This document shows positions 31,513 to 41,409 of a stretch of DNA of 64,000 bases, one piece after another. The DNA lies in the NCBI RefSeq assembly GCF_025398275.1, contig NZ_JAODOR010000010.1, positions 62,001-126,000 of the forward strand, written 5' to 3'. Within the stretch, counting starts at the first letter, position 1. Every line of letters starts with the position of its first letter. Source of the stretch: Microbacterium memoriense (GTDB lineage Bacteria; Actinomycetota; Actinomycetes; Actinomycetales; Microbacteriaceae). The translations under genes and the position numbers were made by a program. Below the pieces are notes generated by a model that saw only the letters and a program-made list of their open reading frames with translations, was not told the DNA's origin and made no database searches.

Positions 31513-32490
31513 ATGAGCTGGCTGGTCACGGGTGGAGCGGGATACATCGGAGCGCACGTCGTGCGCGCGTTGGCGTCGGCGGGCATCGACCCGGTCGTGA
31601 TCGACGATCTGTCGAGCGGTCACGCGGGCTTCGTGCCCGAAGGCGTGCCGTTCGTCCAGGGGACGATCCTCGACCGTGAGCTTCTCGTCGAGACCCTGCG
31701 CACCCACGCGGTGACGGGTGTCATCCACGTCGCCGGCTTCAAGTACGCCGGCGTCTCGGTCACGAGGCCGCTGCACACCTACGAGCAGAACGTCGACGCG
31801 ACGCGTGTCGTCCTGCAGGCGATGGCGGATGCCGGCGTCCACAACATCGTGTTCTCCTCCTCGGCCGCTGTCTACGGCACCCCCGACGTCGACCTGGTCA
31901 CCGAGGATCTTCCCAAGCGTCCCGCGTCGCCGTACGGCGAATCGAAGCTCATCGGCGAATGGCTGCTGCGCGACCAGGCGATCGCGACGGCAGACTCCGA
32001 GCATCCGCTCCGCCACACCTCGTTGCGCTACTTCAACGTCGTCGGCTCCGCCGACCCGGCCGTCTACGACACGAGCCCGCACAACCTGTTCCCGATCGTG
32101 TTCGAGAAGCTCCTCGCCGGCGACGTGCCGCAGATCAACGGTGAGGACTACGCGACTCCGGACGGCACGAACGTCCGCGACTACGTCCACGTCGGCGACA
32201 TCGCTGCCGCACACGTCGTCGCAGCCCAGCGCCTCGCGGCCGGCGAACACGTCGAGGCGGCGTACAACCTCGGTTCCCAGAACGGGTTGAGCGTCCGCGA
32301 GATCATGGATGCCATGGCCCGGGTGACCGGCATCCCCTTCACTCCGAAGAGCGGGCCCCGCCGCGCGGGCGACCCCGACCGGATCGTCGCGACCGGCGAC
32401 CTCGCCGCCCGTGATCTCGAGTGGCAGAACCGCTACACGGTCGACGAGATGGTCCGCACGGGCTGGGAAGCCCGCCGCGCCGCGCTCTGA
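31513..32490 (+). CDS. galE: UDP-glucose 4-epimerase
   Basis: 325 residues from ATG 31513 with GAGGAGCGAA upstream. NAD site TGGAGYIGAHVV, catalytic Ser region FSSSAAVYG, Tyr141/Lys145 in SPYGESKLIGEW, and the substrate region LRYFNVVGSADP and NVRDYVHVGDIA are standard GalE. It interconverts UDP-galactose and UDP-glucose, completing the Leloir route with galT and galK downstream. Confidence 0.96.
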   Translation: MSWLVTGGAGYIGAHVVRALASAGIDPVVIDDLSSGHAGFVPEGVPFVQGTILDRELLVETLRTHAVTGVIHVAGFKYAGVSVTRPLHTYEQNVDATRVVLQAMADAGVHNIVFSSSAAVYGTPDVDLVTEDLPKRPASPYGESKLIGEWLLRDQAIATADSEHPLRHTSLRYFNVVGSADPAVYDTSPHNLFPIVFEKLLAGDVPQINGEDYATPDGTNVRDYVHVGDIAAAHVVAAQRLAAGEHVEAAYNLGSQNGLSVREIMDAMARVTGIPFTPKSGPRRAGDPDRIVATGDLAARDLEWQNRYTVDEMVRTGWEARRAAL

Positions 32491-32500
32491 CCCCGTTTCC

Positions 32501-33469
32501 TCAGGCGCTCGCGCGCGGGACGAGATGAGGCGTGAGCACGACCGGTGCCGCCTCGCCGCGACCGATGAGCGTCACGAGCGAGGCGACGGCCGCGGCGCCC
32601 AACTCGTCGAAGTCCTGCTTGACGGTGGTCAGCGGCGGGGAGTATTCCGCGGCATCCTCGACGTCATCGAAGCCGATCACCGCGACGTCGTCAGGCACTG
32701 TCCGACCTGCTTCGGCGAAGGCGCGGAGCGCTCCGAGTGCCATCTGGTCGTTGGCCGCGAACAGCGCAGTGACCTCTCCCGCGAGCGGAGCGATGACGGC
32801 GTGGCCGGATGCCGAGGTCCAATCCCCGCGGATCGGCTCCGGTGCCGCGATGCCCGCCGCCTCGTGGGCGTCACGCCAGCCACGTTCACGCTCGGCCGCC
32901 GCGAACGACCCGACGGGGCCGCCCAGGTGGTGCACGCTTCCACGCCCGAGGCTGAGCAGGTGCTCGGTCGCCGCACGGGCGCCGGCGGCATGATCGGTCT
33001 GCACGACGGCGAAGCGGTCATCGGCCGGCGAGTCGACGACGACGAGAGCGAGCCCCGGTGGCACATCGAGCCCGCGGGCGAGCGCCGTGGCTTCGTTGAG
33101 GATCACGGCGCCGTCGATCCCTTGGTCACTCAGGCGCGCGAACGCGTCGGCGACCGCCTCACGACCGGATGCCGTCACGACGGTGAGGGCGAATCCGCGC
33201 TCGGCGGCATGGTCGGCGAGCGCCTGCAGCATGCGCGAGTTGCCGACCGAGGACAGGTTCGCCACGATCAAACCGATCGTGTCGGTGCGCCCCGTCCGGA
33301 GTGCCCGCGCGGCGCGGTGCATGCGATAGCCGAGCTGCGACATCGCCGCTTCGACGTTCGCCCGCGTCGCGGGATCGACGCGGGGGCTGTCGTTCACGAC
33401 GCGCGAAACGGTCTGTGCGGACACGCCGGCGACAGCGGCGACATCGGCCATGGAAACACGTCGCGTCAT
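32501..33469 (-). CDS. LacI-family transcriptional regulator of the galactose genes
   Basis: 322 residues from ATG 33469. HTH SMADVAAVAGVSAQTVSRVV; hinge helix LGYRMHRAARALRTG; sensor domain IGLIVANLSSVGNSRMLQAL and AVIGFDDVEDAAEYSPPLTT. It is convergent with galE (10-bp gap) and divergent from galT, and matching operators flank it at 31448-31465 and 33507-33524. Galactose or a galactoside is the likely inducer (inference from context). Confidence 0.93.
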   Translation of the reverse strand: MTRRVSMADVAAVAGVSAQTVSRVVNDSPRVDPATRANVEAAMSQLGYRMHRAARALRTGRTDTIGLIVANLSSVGNSRMLQALADHAAERGFALTVVTASGREAVADAFARLSDQGIDGAVILNEATALARGLDVPPGLALVVVDSPADDRFAVVQTDHAAGARAATEHLLSLGRGSVHHLGGPVGSFAAAERERGWRDAHEAAGIAAPEPIRGDWTSASGHAVIAPLAGEVTALFAANDQMALGALRAFAEAGRTVPDDVAVIGFDDVEDAAEYSPPLTTVKQDFDELGAAAVASLVTLIGRGEAAPVVLTPHLVPRASA

Positions 33470-33506
33470 TCCGCCATCCTACGGGCAGGAATCCGGTCTT
33501 TCCGGT

Positions 33507-33524
33507 CGTGTTGACGATAACACG
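33507..33524. promoter_or_regulatory. gal operator 2 (LacI type)
   Basis: CGTGTTGACGATAACACG, the partner of operator 1 (shared TGTTGACG and AACA, same spacing). It lies between the LacI gene and galT and could repress both. A possible -10 TAGCCT (33533-33538) overlaps just downstream. Confidence 0.72.
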
Positions 33525-33573
33525 GAAACGCGGTAGCCTAGAGCCGTCACCACCTGCGAAGGAGCACGCAACG

Positions 33574-34757
33574 ATGCACCCCGACACCCCGTCCACCGCC
33601 CCCGCGGCGGCCGACGTGCAGACGCTCGGCGCCGGCGTCACCAAGCGCACCACACGCCTCGCCGACGGCCGCGAACTCATCTACTTCGATGACCCCGACA
33701 CGACTCTCGGCGCGGAGCGCGCCGTCGACGCGCGCGACATCGACCCGCGCCCGGCGACGGCCACGATGCGCCAAGACATCCTCACCGGCGACTGGGTCTC
33801 GATCGCCGCCGCTCGCCAGAACCGGGCGTTCCTGCCCCCCGCCGAACTCGACCCCCTCGCGCCGCAGACGCCGACGAACCCGTCGGAGATCCCCTCGCTC
33901 TACGACGTCGCCGTCTTCGAGAACAAGTCGCCGTCGTTCGGCCCGGCCCTCGCCGAAGCCGTCGGCGATCTGCCGGAGGCCTCCGACCCGCCCCGCGGAC
34001 TCAACGATCTCACGCATCTCGGCCTCGGGCGCACCCGCACGAGCGTCGGCCGCTGCGAGGTCGTCTGCTTCTCGCCGGAGCGCGAAGGCTCGTTCGGCAC
34101 GCAGTCGGTCACCCGCGCCCGCACCGTGATCGAAGCATGGGCCGACCGCACGGCCGCGCTGTCGGCCCTCCCCGGCGTCGAGCAGGTGTTCCCGTTCGAG
34201 AACCGCGGCGAGGCGATCGGCGTCACTCTCCAGCACCCGCACGGGCAGATCTACTCCTACCCGTACGTGACTCCGCGGACGACCCGCTTGCTCGATTCGA
34301 TCGATCGCACCGCGCCGGATCTGTTCCAGCGCATCCTCGAGTTCGAACAGCAGGGCCCGCGCGTGCTGTTGCGCGGCGAACACTGGACCGCCTTCGTGCC
34401 GTTCGCGGCCCGGTGGCCGATCGAGATCCACATGCTCCCGCACCGTCATGTGCCCGACTTCACCGCTCTCACGAACGAGGAGCGTGACGAACTCGCCCCG
34501 ATTTACCTGCGCCTGCTGCGCGGGTTGGATGCTGTCTACGACTCGCCGACGCCGTACATCGCCGCCTGGCACCAAGCCCCGGTGAACATCGGCCGCGACA
34601 CCGTCCGCCTGAACCTGCAGATCACATCGCCCAGGCGCGCTGCCGACAAGCTCAAGTTCCTCGCCGGATCCGAAGCCGCCATGGGCGCCTGGATCGGCGA
34701 TGTCCCGCCCGAAACCGCCGCAGACCGTCTGCGGGCCGCCATTGAAGGAGTACAGCT

Positions 34758-34761
<4 letters not shown>
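33574..34761 (+). CDS. galT: galactose-1-phosphate uridylyltransferase
   Basis: 395 residues from ATG 33574 with AAGGAG upstream. HIT-superfamily GalT: MRQDILTGDWVSIAAARQNR, GRCEVVCFSPEREGSF, active site TLQHPHGQIYSYP (nucleophile His within HPH), IEIHMLPHRHVPDFTAL and the C-terminal WHQAPVN. It exchanges UMP between UDP-glucose and galactose-1-phosphate. GTGA overlap with galK. Confidence 0.96.
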
Positions 34762-36903
<2,142 letters not shown>

Positions 36904-37066
36904 CCCGCCGCCGAATGCGCTGGTTCTTACCCACTGCGCCGGCCCGGGCTCGCCCACGACCGGCGCACTCGGCGAGATCCCGTGCACTCGAGGCGGCGGC
37001 GCGGCGCACGCGGCGGCGGCGGCATCCGGTTTACTGGGGGGACGCCCTGAGGAGGACGCCGACGCC

Positions 37067-38590
37067 ATGACCACCCCCGCACGCACCGACCCCGTCGTCA
37101 GGATCACGCCCGGGAAGGTGCGCGGGCGCTGGCGCACCACCACTGATGCGCACGGTCGACAGTCGGCCTCGGCGGTGTTCTTCGGCATCCCGTTCGCACA
37201 GGCTCCGATCGGCGCGTTGCGTTTCGCGTCGCCCGTGCCCCCCGAGCCGTGGCCCGACGTGCGGGACGCCCTCGTGCACGGGCCGACCGCCTGCCGCACC
37301 GATCCGGGCGACACCCTGATCCCCGAGCCGGTGTTCGCCGGCGAATCGACGCTCAACGTCGATGTGTGCACCCCTGCCCCCGGAGATCCCGAGGCGGGCC
37401 TACCGGTGCTGGTCTACATCCACGGCGGCGGGTACGTCTCGGGCACGCCGGCGAGCCCCTGGTACGACGGCCGCGCGTTCGCCCGTGACGGCGTCGTGAC
37501 GGTATCGGTGTCGTACCGTCTCGGTTTCGACGGGTTCGGACACATCGACGGCGCCGTCGCGAACCGCGGGGTGCGCGACTGGCTCGCCGCGCTGGAATGG
37601 GTCCAGGAGAACATCTCCGCGTTCGGCGGCGACCCCGCGCGGGTGACCCTCGCGGGCCAGTCCGCCGGGGGCGGCGGCGCGCTGACCCTTCTCGGGATGC
37701 CCGCGGCGCAACACCTCTTCCACGCGGTCTGGTCGATGTCGGGCGCGCTCGCCGATGTGCCCGCCGCTCGGGCGCGCGCGATCTCCGAGCGGCTCGCGCA
37801 CCTCGCCGGTGTCAAGCCCACTCGGACCGGCTTCGCGTCCGTCGACGAAGCCGACCTGGTCGCCCTGCAGCAGCGGGCGGCTGAGGCCCCCTCGCGCGAC
37901 CGGTTGGCACCGGTCCGCGCGGTCCTCTCCCAAGGGCTCGCTTACGGGCCTGTCATCGACGGAGAGCTCCTCACGCGCTCGACGCCCGATTCGATCGCCG
38001 CCGGCGTCGGCGCCGACAAGCCGCTCGTGCTCGGGACCAACGACGACGAGTTCACGATGGTCACCGACTCCCTCCGGGCGAAGCTGCGTCTCATCCCGGC
38101 AAGCCTGGCACTGCGCGCACTCGGCGTGCCGCACGCACGTCGCCGCGCATATCTCTGCGCCAACCTCGCGCAGCGTCGCCTCGGGACTGCCGCCGTACTC
38201 GGCCGGTTCGCCGGCGACACCCTGTTCCGGGCACCGCTGGTGCGCGTCGCCGAGGCCCGAGGCGCCGGGACCAGGCCGCTCGGCGCCCCGACGTGGGTCT
38301 ACCGGTTCGTCTGGCCGTCTCCGACCCGGCGCTGGGCGCTGCACTGCCTCGACGTGCCCTTCTGGTTCGACTGCCTCGACGCGGAGAGGGTGGCCGCGAT
38401 CGCCGGGGACGACCCGCCGCAGGGTCTGGCCGACACGATCCACGGCGCGGCACTCGGCCTCATCCGCGCGCACGCACCCGGTTGGGAACCCTGGTCCGAG
38501 CGATCGGGGACGACCCGGATCTTCGGAGGCACGGCATCGGCCGACGCGGTGATCGCCGACGGATACGCCAGCGTGCGGCCGCTCGTCTGA
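37067..38590 (+). CDS. type B carboxylesterase/lipase family protein
   Basis: 507 residues from ATG 37067 with GAGGAGG upstream. The family layout is clear: FFGIPFAQAPIGALRFASPV, VLVYIHGGGYVSGTPASPWY (oxyanion hole), nucleophile Ser199 in LAGQSAGGGGAL, Glu/Asp region LGTNDDEFTM, and His in the C-terminal LHCLDVPFWFD. No signal peptide. It hydrolyses carboxyl esters; the natural substrate is unknown. Convergent with the DNA methyltransferase, with a single base between stops. Confidence 0.9.
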   Translation: MTTPARTDPVVRITPGKVRGRWRTTTDAHGRQSASAVFFGIPFAQAPIGALRFASPVPPEPWPDVRDALVHGPTACRTDPGDTLIPEPVFAGESTLNVDVCTPAPGDPEAGLPVLVYIHGGGYVSGTPASPWYDGRAFARDGVVTVSVSYRLGFDGFGHIDGAVANRGVRDWLAALEWVQENISAFGGDPARVTLAGQSAGGGGALTLLGMPAAQHLFHAVWSMSGALADVPAARARAISERLAHLAGVKPTRTGFASVDEADLVALQQRAAEAPSRDRLAPVRAVLSQGLAYGPVIDGELLTRSTPDSIAAGVGADKPLVLGTNDDEFTMVTDSLRAKLRLIPASLALRALGVPHARRRAYLCANLAQRRLGTAAVLGRFAGDTLFRAPLVRVAEARGAGTRPLGAPTWVYRFVWPSPTRRWALHCLDVPFWFDCLDAERVAAIAGDDPPQGLADTIHGAALGLIRAHAPGWEPWSERSGTTRIFGGTASADAVIADGYASVRPLV

Positions 38591-38591
38591 G

Positions 38592-39527
38592 TCACCCCAC
38601 GAGCGTGGCGTCCGGCATCCGGCGCTGCATGACGGCGATCGCCTCGGGATTGTCGTCGACGAGCACGACCTCGCGGCCGAGTGCCGAGGCCACCGCGCCG
38701 GTCGTGCCACTGCCGGCGAACAGGTCGAGCACGCGGTCGCCCGGACGGCTGGATGCCTGCACGATCCGACGCAGAATGCCCTCCGGCTTCTGCGTCGGAT
38801 AGCCGGTCTTCTCGCGCCCCGAGGTCGGCACGATCGTGTGCCACCAGACGTCGGTGGGGAGCTTCCCGCGCGCGGCCTTCTCGGGTGTCACGAGCCCGGG
38901 TGCCATGTACGGCTCGCGATCGACACCGTCGGAGTCGAACCAGTACGCCGTGGGATCCTTCACGTAGACCAGGATCGTGTCGTGCTTGGTGGGCCAGCGG
39001 CTCTTGCTCTTCGCGCCGTAGTCATACGCCCAGATCAGTTCGTTCAGGAAGCACTCACGCCCGAACAGGGCGTCGAGGAGGACCTTCGCGTAGTGGGCCT
39101 CGCGGTAGTCCAGGTGCAGGTAGAGCGTCCCGTCGTCGGCGAGGAGCCGCCACGCTTCGCGCAGCCGCGGCTCGAGGAAATCCCAATAGTCGTCGAACCG
39201 GTCGTCGTACTGTCGGAGATCGCCGCGCAACCGCTCATACGCCGTCCCACGGAAGCCGGTCTTCACCGGCCCACCCCGTGCCGTATTCAGTCCGCGCGCC
39301 TCCGGCGCGACAAGCCCGCCGCGTGTTTCCGCGGGTGCCGGCTCATCACCACTGCGCGCAGACTGAATACGGTCCGGGGGGCGCGCGGCAGACTCGATCG
39401 CCTTGCCCTGGCGGCGGCCGGTGTTGAACGGCGGGTCCAGATAGATGAGGGTGAAGGAGCCATCGGCGAGCCCGCGCGCGACGGCGAGGTTGTCACCCTG
39501 GTGGATCTCGACGCGGCCGGGCGCCAC
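38592..39527 (-). CDS. orphan DNA methyltransferase (beta class, DPPF type)
   Basis: 311 residues from GTG 39527 (a GTG at 39542 inside the repeat is an alternative). Motif IV TLIYLDPPFNTG (Asp31) precedes the target region and motif I DLFAGSGTTGAVASALG near the C terminus, so the class is beta (N6-adenine or N4-cytosine). No restriction enzyme is adjacent. Between NTG and KTGFRGTAYERLRGDL there is an unusually long linker encoded by an inverted repeat (39274-39379) rich in R, G, A and P, which looks like an in-frame insertion. The gene start directly abuts repeat copy B. Confidence 0.88.
   Translation of the reverse strand: MAPGRVEIHQGDNLAVARGLADGSFTLIYLDPPFNTGRRQGKAIESAARPPDRIQSARSGDEPAPAETRGGLVAPEARGLNTARGGPVKTGFRGTAYERLRGDLRQYDDRFDDYWDFLEPRLREAWRLLADDGTLYLHLDYREAHYAKVLLDALFGRECFLNELIWAYDYGAKSKSRWPTKHDTILVYVKDPTAYWFDSDGVDREPYMAPGLVTPEKAARGKLPTDVWWHTIVPTSGREKTGYPTQKPEGILRRIVQASSRPGDRVLDLFAGSGTTGAVASALGREVVLVDDNPEAIAVMQRRMPDATLVG
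39274..39379. repeat. 106-bp inverted repeat inserted inside the methyltransferase gene
   Basis: Arms CCCCG..CCGTATTCAGTCCGC and complement: inner 19-bp arms at 39281-39299 and 39354-39372 match at 18 of 19 positions, and the outer CCCCG/CGGGG extends them to 39274 and 39379. The loop is about 54 bp. It lies wholly within the coding frame and adds roughly 35 residues of low-complexity sequence without a stop codon. No second copy was noticed in the window. Confidence 0.75.
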
Positions 39528-39534
39528 GGACCCA

Positions 39535-39627
39535 TGTCCCACTTGTGGCTGATTTGCGGTGGTCGTCCCAGCCAGAACTGGGACATGCTGTGCCGAAATC
39601 GGGACACGACCCGCCGGAATGGGGACA
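39535..39627. repeat. 93-bp intergenic repeat element, copy B (TGTCCC...GGGACA ends)
   Basis: Starts TGTCCC (39535-39540), ends GGGACA (39622-39627), with internal GGGACA at 39580-39585 and 39601-39606, again every 21 bp. Gap-free alignment to copy A (2240-2332). The flanks extend the terminal dyad here: CCCATGTCCC at 39531-39540 against GGGGACATGGG at 39621-39631. It lies between the lipoate ligase and methyltransferase genes. Confidence 0.8.
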
Positions 39628-39652
39628 TGGGCGGCGGGCGGGAGCGAGGGGC

Positions 39653-40702
39653 TCACGGAACGCGGTGCAGCCAGGCGTCGGTCGCGAATTTCGATGCGAC
39701 CAGGGCTTCCGCCTCGGCGTACTCCTCCGCGCTGATGTGCCCTGGCTCGGCCGCATACAGCCGCGCGAACGTGTCCGTGAACCGCGTGATGATCGCTTCG
39801 CGCGAGAGTCCTGTCTGCGACCGCAGCGGGTCGACGCGCTTCGCGGCCGACGTCGTGCCCTTGTCCGACAGCTTCTCCCGACCGATGCGCAGCACCTCGG
39901 TCATCACCTGGCCGTCCATGTCGTAGCTGAGCGTCGCGTGGTGGAGCACCCCGCCGTTGGCGAGTCGCTTCTGCGCGGCACCGCCGATCTTCCCGGAGGG
40001 CGACGCGATGTCGTTGAGCGGCTGGTACACCGCCTCGATCCCGAGCGAGCGCAATGCCTGCAGCACCCACTCGTCGAGGAACGCGTACGAGTCGGCGAAG
40101 GTCATGCCCGCCACGAGGGATGCCGGCACGTACAGCGAGTACGTCACGATCGACCCGGCAGCCATGAGCATCGCGCCACCCCCGGAGATCCGGCGGACGA
40201 CGTCGAACCCGTGGCGTGCGGCTCCTTCCGGGTCGACCTCGTTGCGGTACGACTGGAACGAGCCGATCACGACCGCCGATTCGTCCCACTCCCAGATCCG
40301 CAGGGTGGGCGCGCGGCGCCCGTCGCCGACGCGGGTCGTGAGCACTTCGTCGAGCGCGAGGTTCATGCGCGGCGACACGGCCTTCTCGTGCACGATCTCC
40401 CAGGCGAAGTCCCGCCATCCCGGGGCAGTGACCAGGGCGCGGCGCACGGCGGTGCCGACCGATTCCGGCGTGAACCCGAGCAGCTGCGCACCCTCGGGCA
40501 GTGCGGCACGGACGGCGGCGGCGATGGCTCCCGCATCCGATTCGACCGGCAGGCCGTTCACCGCCGCGTCGATGTCCAGCAGCGCGTCGTCGGGCTCGAG
40601 AAAGAAGTCGCCGGCGAGGTGGAAATCGGCGATCTTGCCGCCCCGCACCTCGAGATCGACGACGACGAGCTTGCCGCCAGGAACCTTGTATTCGCCGTGC
40701 AT
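39653..40702 (-). CDS. lplA: lipoate-protein ligase A with permuted domain order
   Basis: 349 residues from ATG 40702. Residues 1-90 (GEYKVPGGKLVVVDLEVRGG, FHLAGDFFLEPDDALLDIDA) match the LplA accessory (C-terminal) domain, while the catalytic BPL/LplA domain follows (about 110-345: MNLALDEVLTTR, VVRRISGGGAMLMAAGSIVT, catalytic Lys in SPSGKIGGAAQKR, HHATLSYDMD). In E. coli LplA the order is reversed. It attaches lipoyl groups to 2-oxoacid dehydrogenases and the glycine cleavage H protein. A housekeeping gene without a link to the sugar clusters around it. Confidence 0.88.
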   Translation of the reverse strand: MHGEYKVPGGKLVVVDLEVRGGKIADFHLAGDFFLEPDDALLDIDAAVNGLPVESDAGAIAAAVRAALPEGAQLLGFTPESVGTAVRRALVTAPGWRDFAWEIVHEKAVSPRMNLALDEVLTTRVGDGRRAPTLRIWEWDESAVVIGSFQSYRNEVDPEGAARHGFDVVRRISGGGAMLMAAGSIVTYSLYVPASLVAGMTFADSYAFLDEWVLQALRSLGIEAVYQPLNDIASPSGKIGGAAQKRLANGGVLHHATLSYDMDGQVMTEVLRIGREKLSDKGTTSAAKRVDPLRSQTGLSREAIITRFTDTFARLYAAEPGHISAEEYAEAEALVASKFATDAWLHRVP

Positions 40703-40711
40703 GCTCCCAGC

Positions 40712-41119
40712 CTAGGCGCGCCGCCGCGTCTGCCACCGCGAGACGATCACACCGACGAGGCTGATCGCCGTCGCGTACGTGCCGAGCCGGGCGATCCACA
40801 GGACGAAGTACTGCCACGGATGCTCGAGCCACACCTCGCCGAACAGGAACGCGCCGATGGCGTCGCCGCCCTCGAGCGACACCGACGTCGTGTCCGAGAG
40901 CCCCACGGCGAAGGTCGCCGGCACGGCGAGCGCGAGCCCCGCGACGACAGCGATGCTCCACCAGGCGGATGCCGGAGCATTCGCCCCCGCACGCCGCATC
41001 CACGCGAGGCGCACGAGTCCACAGCTCGCCAGCACGAGCAACCATCCCGCGATCAACAGCGACGCGAACACGATGAAACCGACGAGCGGCGCCGTCACGA
41101 AGCTCCGGATGACCTCCAC
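40712..41119 (-). CDS. small integral membrane protein of unknown function
   Basis: 135 residues from GTG 41119. Three hydrophobic spans: PLVGFIVFASLLIAGWLLVL, WWSIAVVAGLALAVPATFAV and YFVLWIARLGTYATAISLVG, with a basic C terminus (RWQTRRRA). No family recognised. It sits 9 bp before the lipoate ligase start on the same strand, and overlaps the end of the 63-residue reading frame at 41095-41286. Confidence 0.6.
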   Translation of the reverse strand: MEVIRSFVTAPLVGFIVFASLLIAGWLLVLASCGLVRLAWMRRAGANAPASAWWSIAVVAGLALAVPATFAVGLSDTTSVSLEGGDAIGAFLFGEVWLEHPWQYFVLWIARLGTYATAISLVGVIVSRWQTRRRA

Positions 41120-41286
41120 CGACCACCCGATCCGGCCACGATGACGACGGTCCGCACCGCCATGCCGACCACGATCGTGAGCACGAGCCAGCCGGTGTCG
41201 GCGAGGGTCCGCCCCAGGATGAGCTCAAGAGCGCGCGTCCACGGACCGCGCCCGCCCTTCGTGGATGCCTCGAATCGCGCATCCAC
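41095..41286 (-). CDS. possible 63-aa single-span membrane protein
   Basis: GTG 41286 is preceded by AGGAG at good spacing and opens a frame to a TGA at 41095. One clear hydrophobic segment (TGWLVLTIVVGMAVRTVVIV) lies in the middle. It overlaps the next gene's start (41119) by 25 bp, as operon members in this window often do. Function unknown. Confidence 0.45.
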   Translation of the reverse strand: MDARFEASTKGGRGPWTRALELILGRTLADTGWLVLTIVVGMAVRTVVIVAGSGGRWRSSGAS

Positions 41287-41309
41287 GAAGCACTCCTGAC
41301 CCGCGCCCT

Positions 41310-41409
41310 GTGAACAATTAACGTCCATGTAATGCGAGACGTGTGATTTTGTAACAGCCGCTCGACACTCTTCTTTCAGGTCATACGTCATGGCCGCGGA
41401 GGGAACCCC
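41310..41409. promoter_or_regulatory. AT-richer intergenic region upstream of the BMP importer operon
   Basis: The stretch around GTGAACAATTAACGTCCATG (41320-41339) and GATTTTGTAACAG (41345-41357) is conspicuously AT-rich for this genome and should hold the promoters of the operon starting at 41410 and of the leftward gene at 41286. A GGAGGG ribosome-binding site precedes ATG 41410. I cannot assign exact -35/-10 boxes. The DeoR protein encoded at 47659 is the likely regulator. Confidence 0.4.

Noticed and set aside
39528..41282. Upstream extension of the DNA methyltransferase frame to 896 residues
   Set aside because: The extra part runs antisense or out of frame to lipoate ligase and membrane protein genes, is Arg/Gly-rich and crosses repeat copy B.
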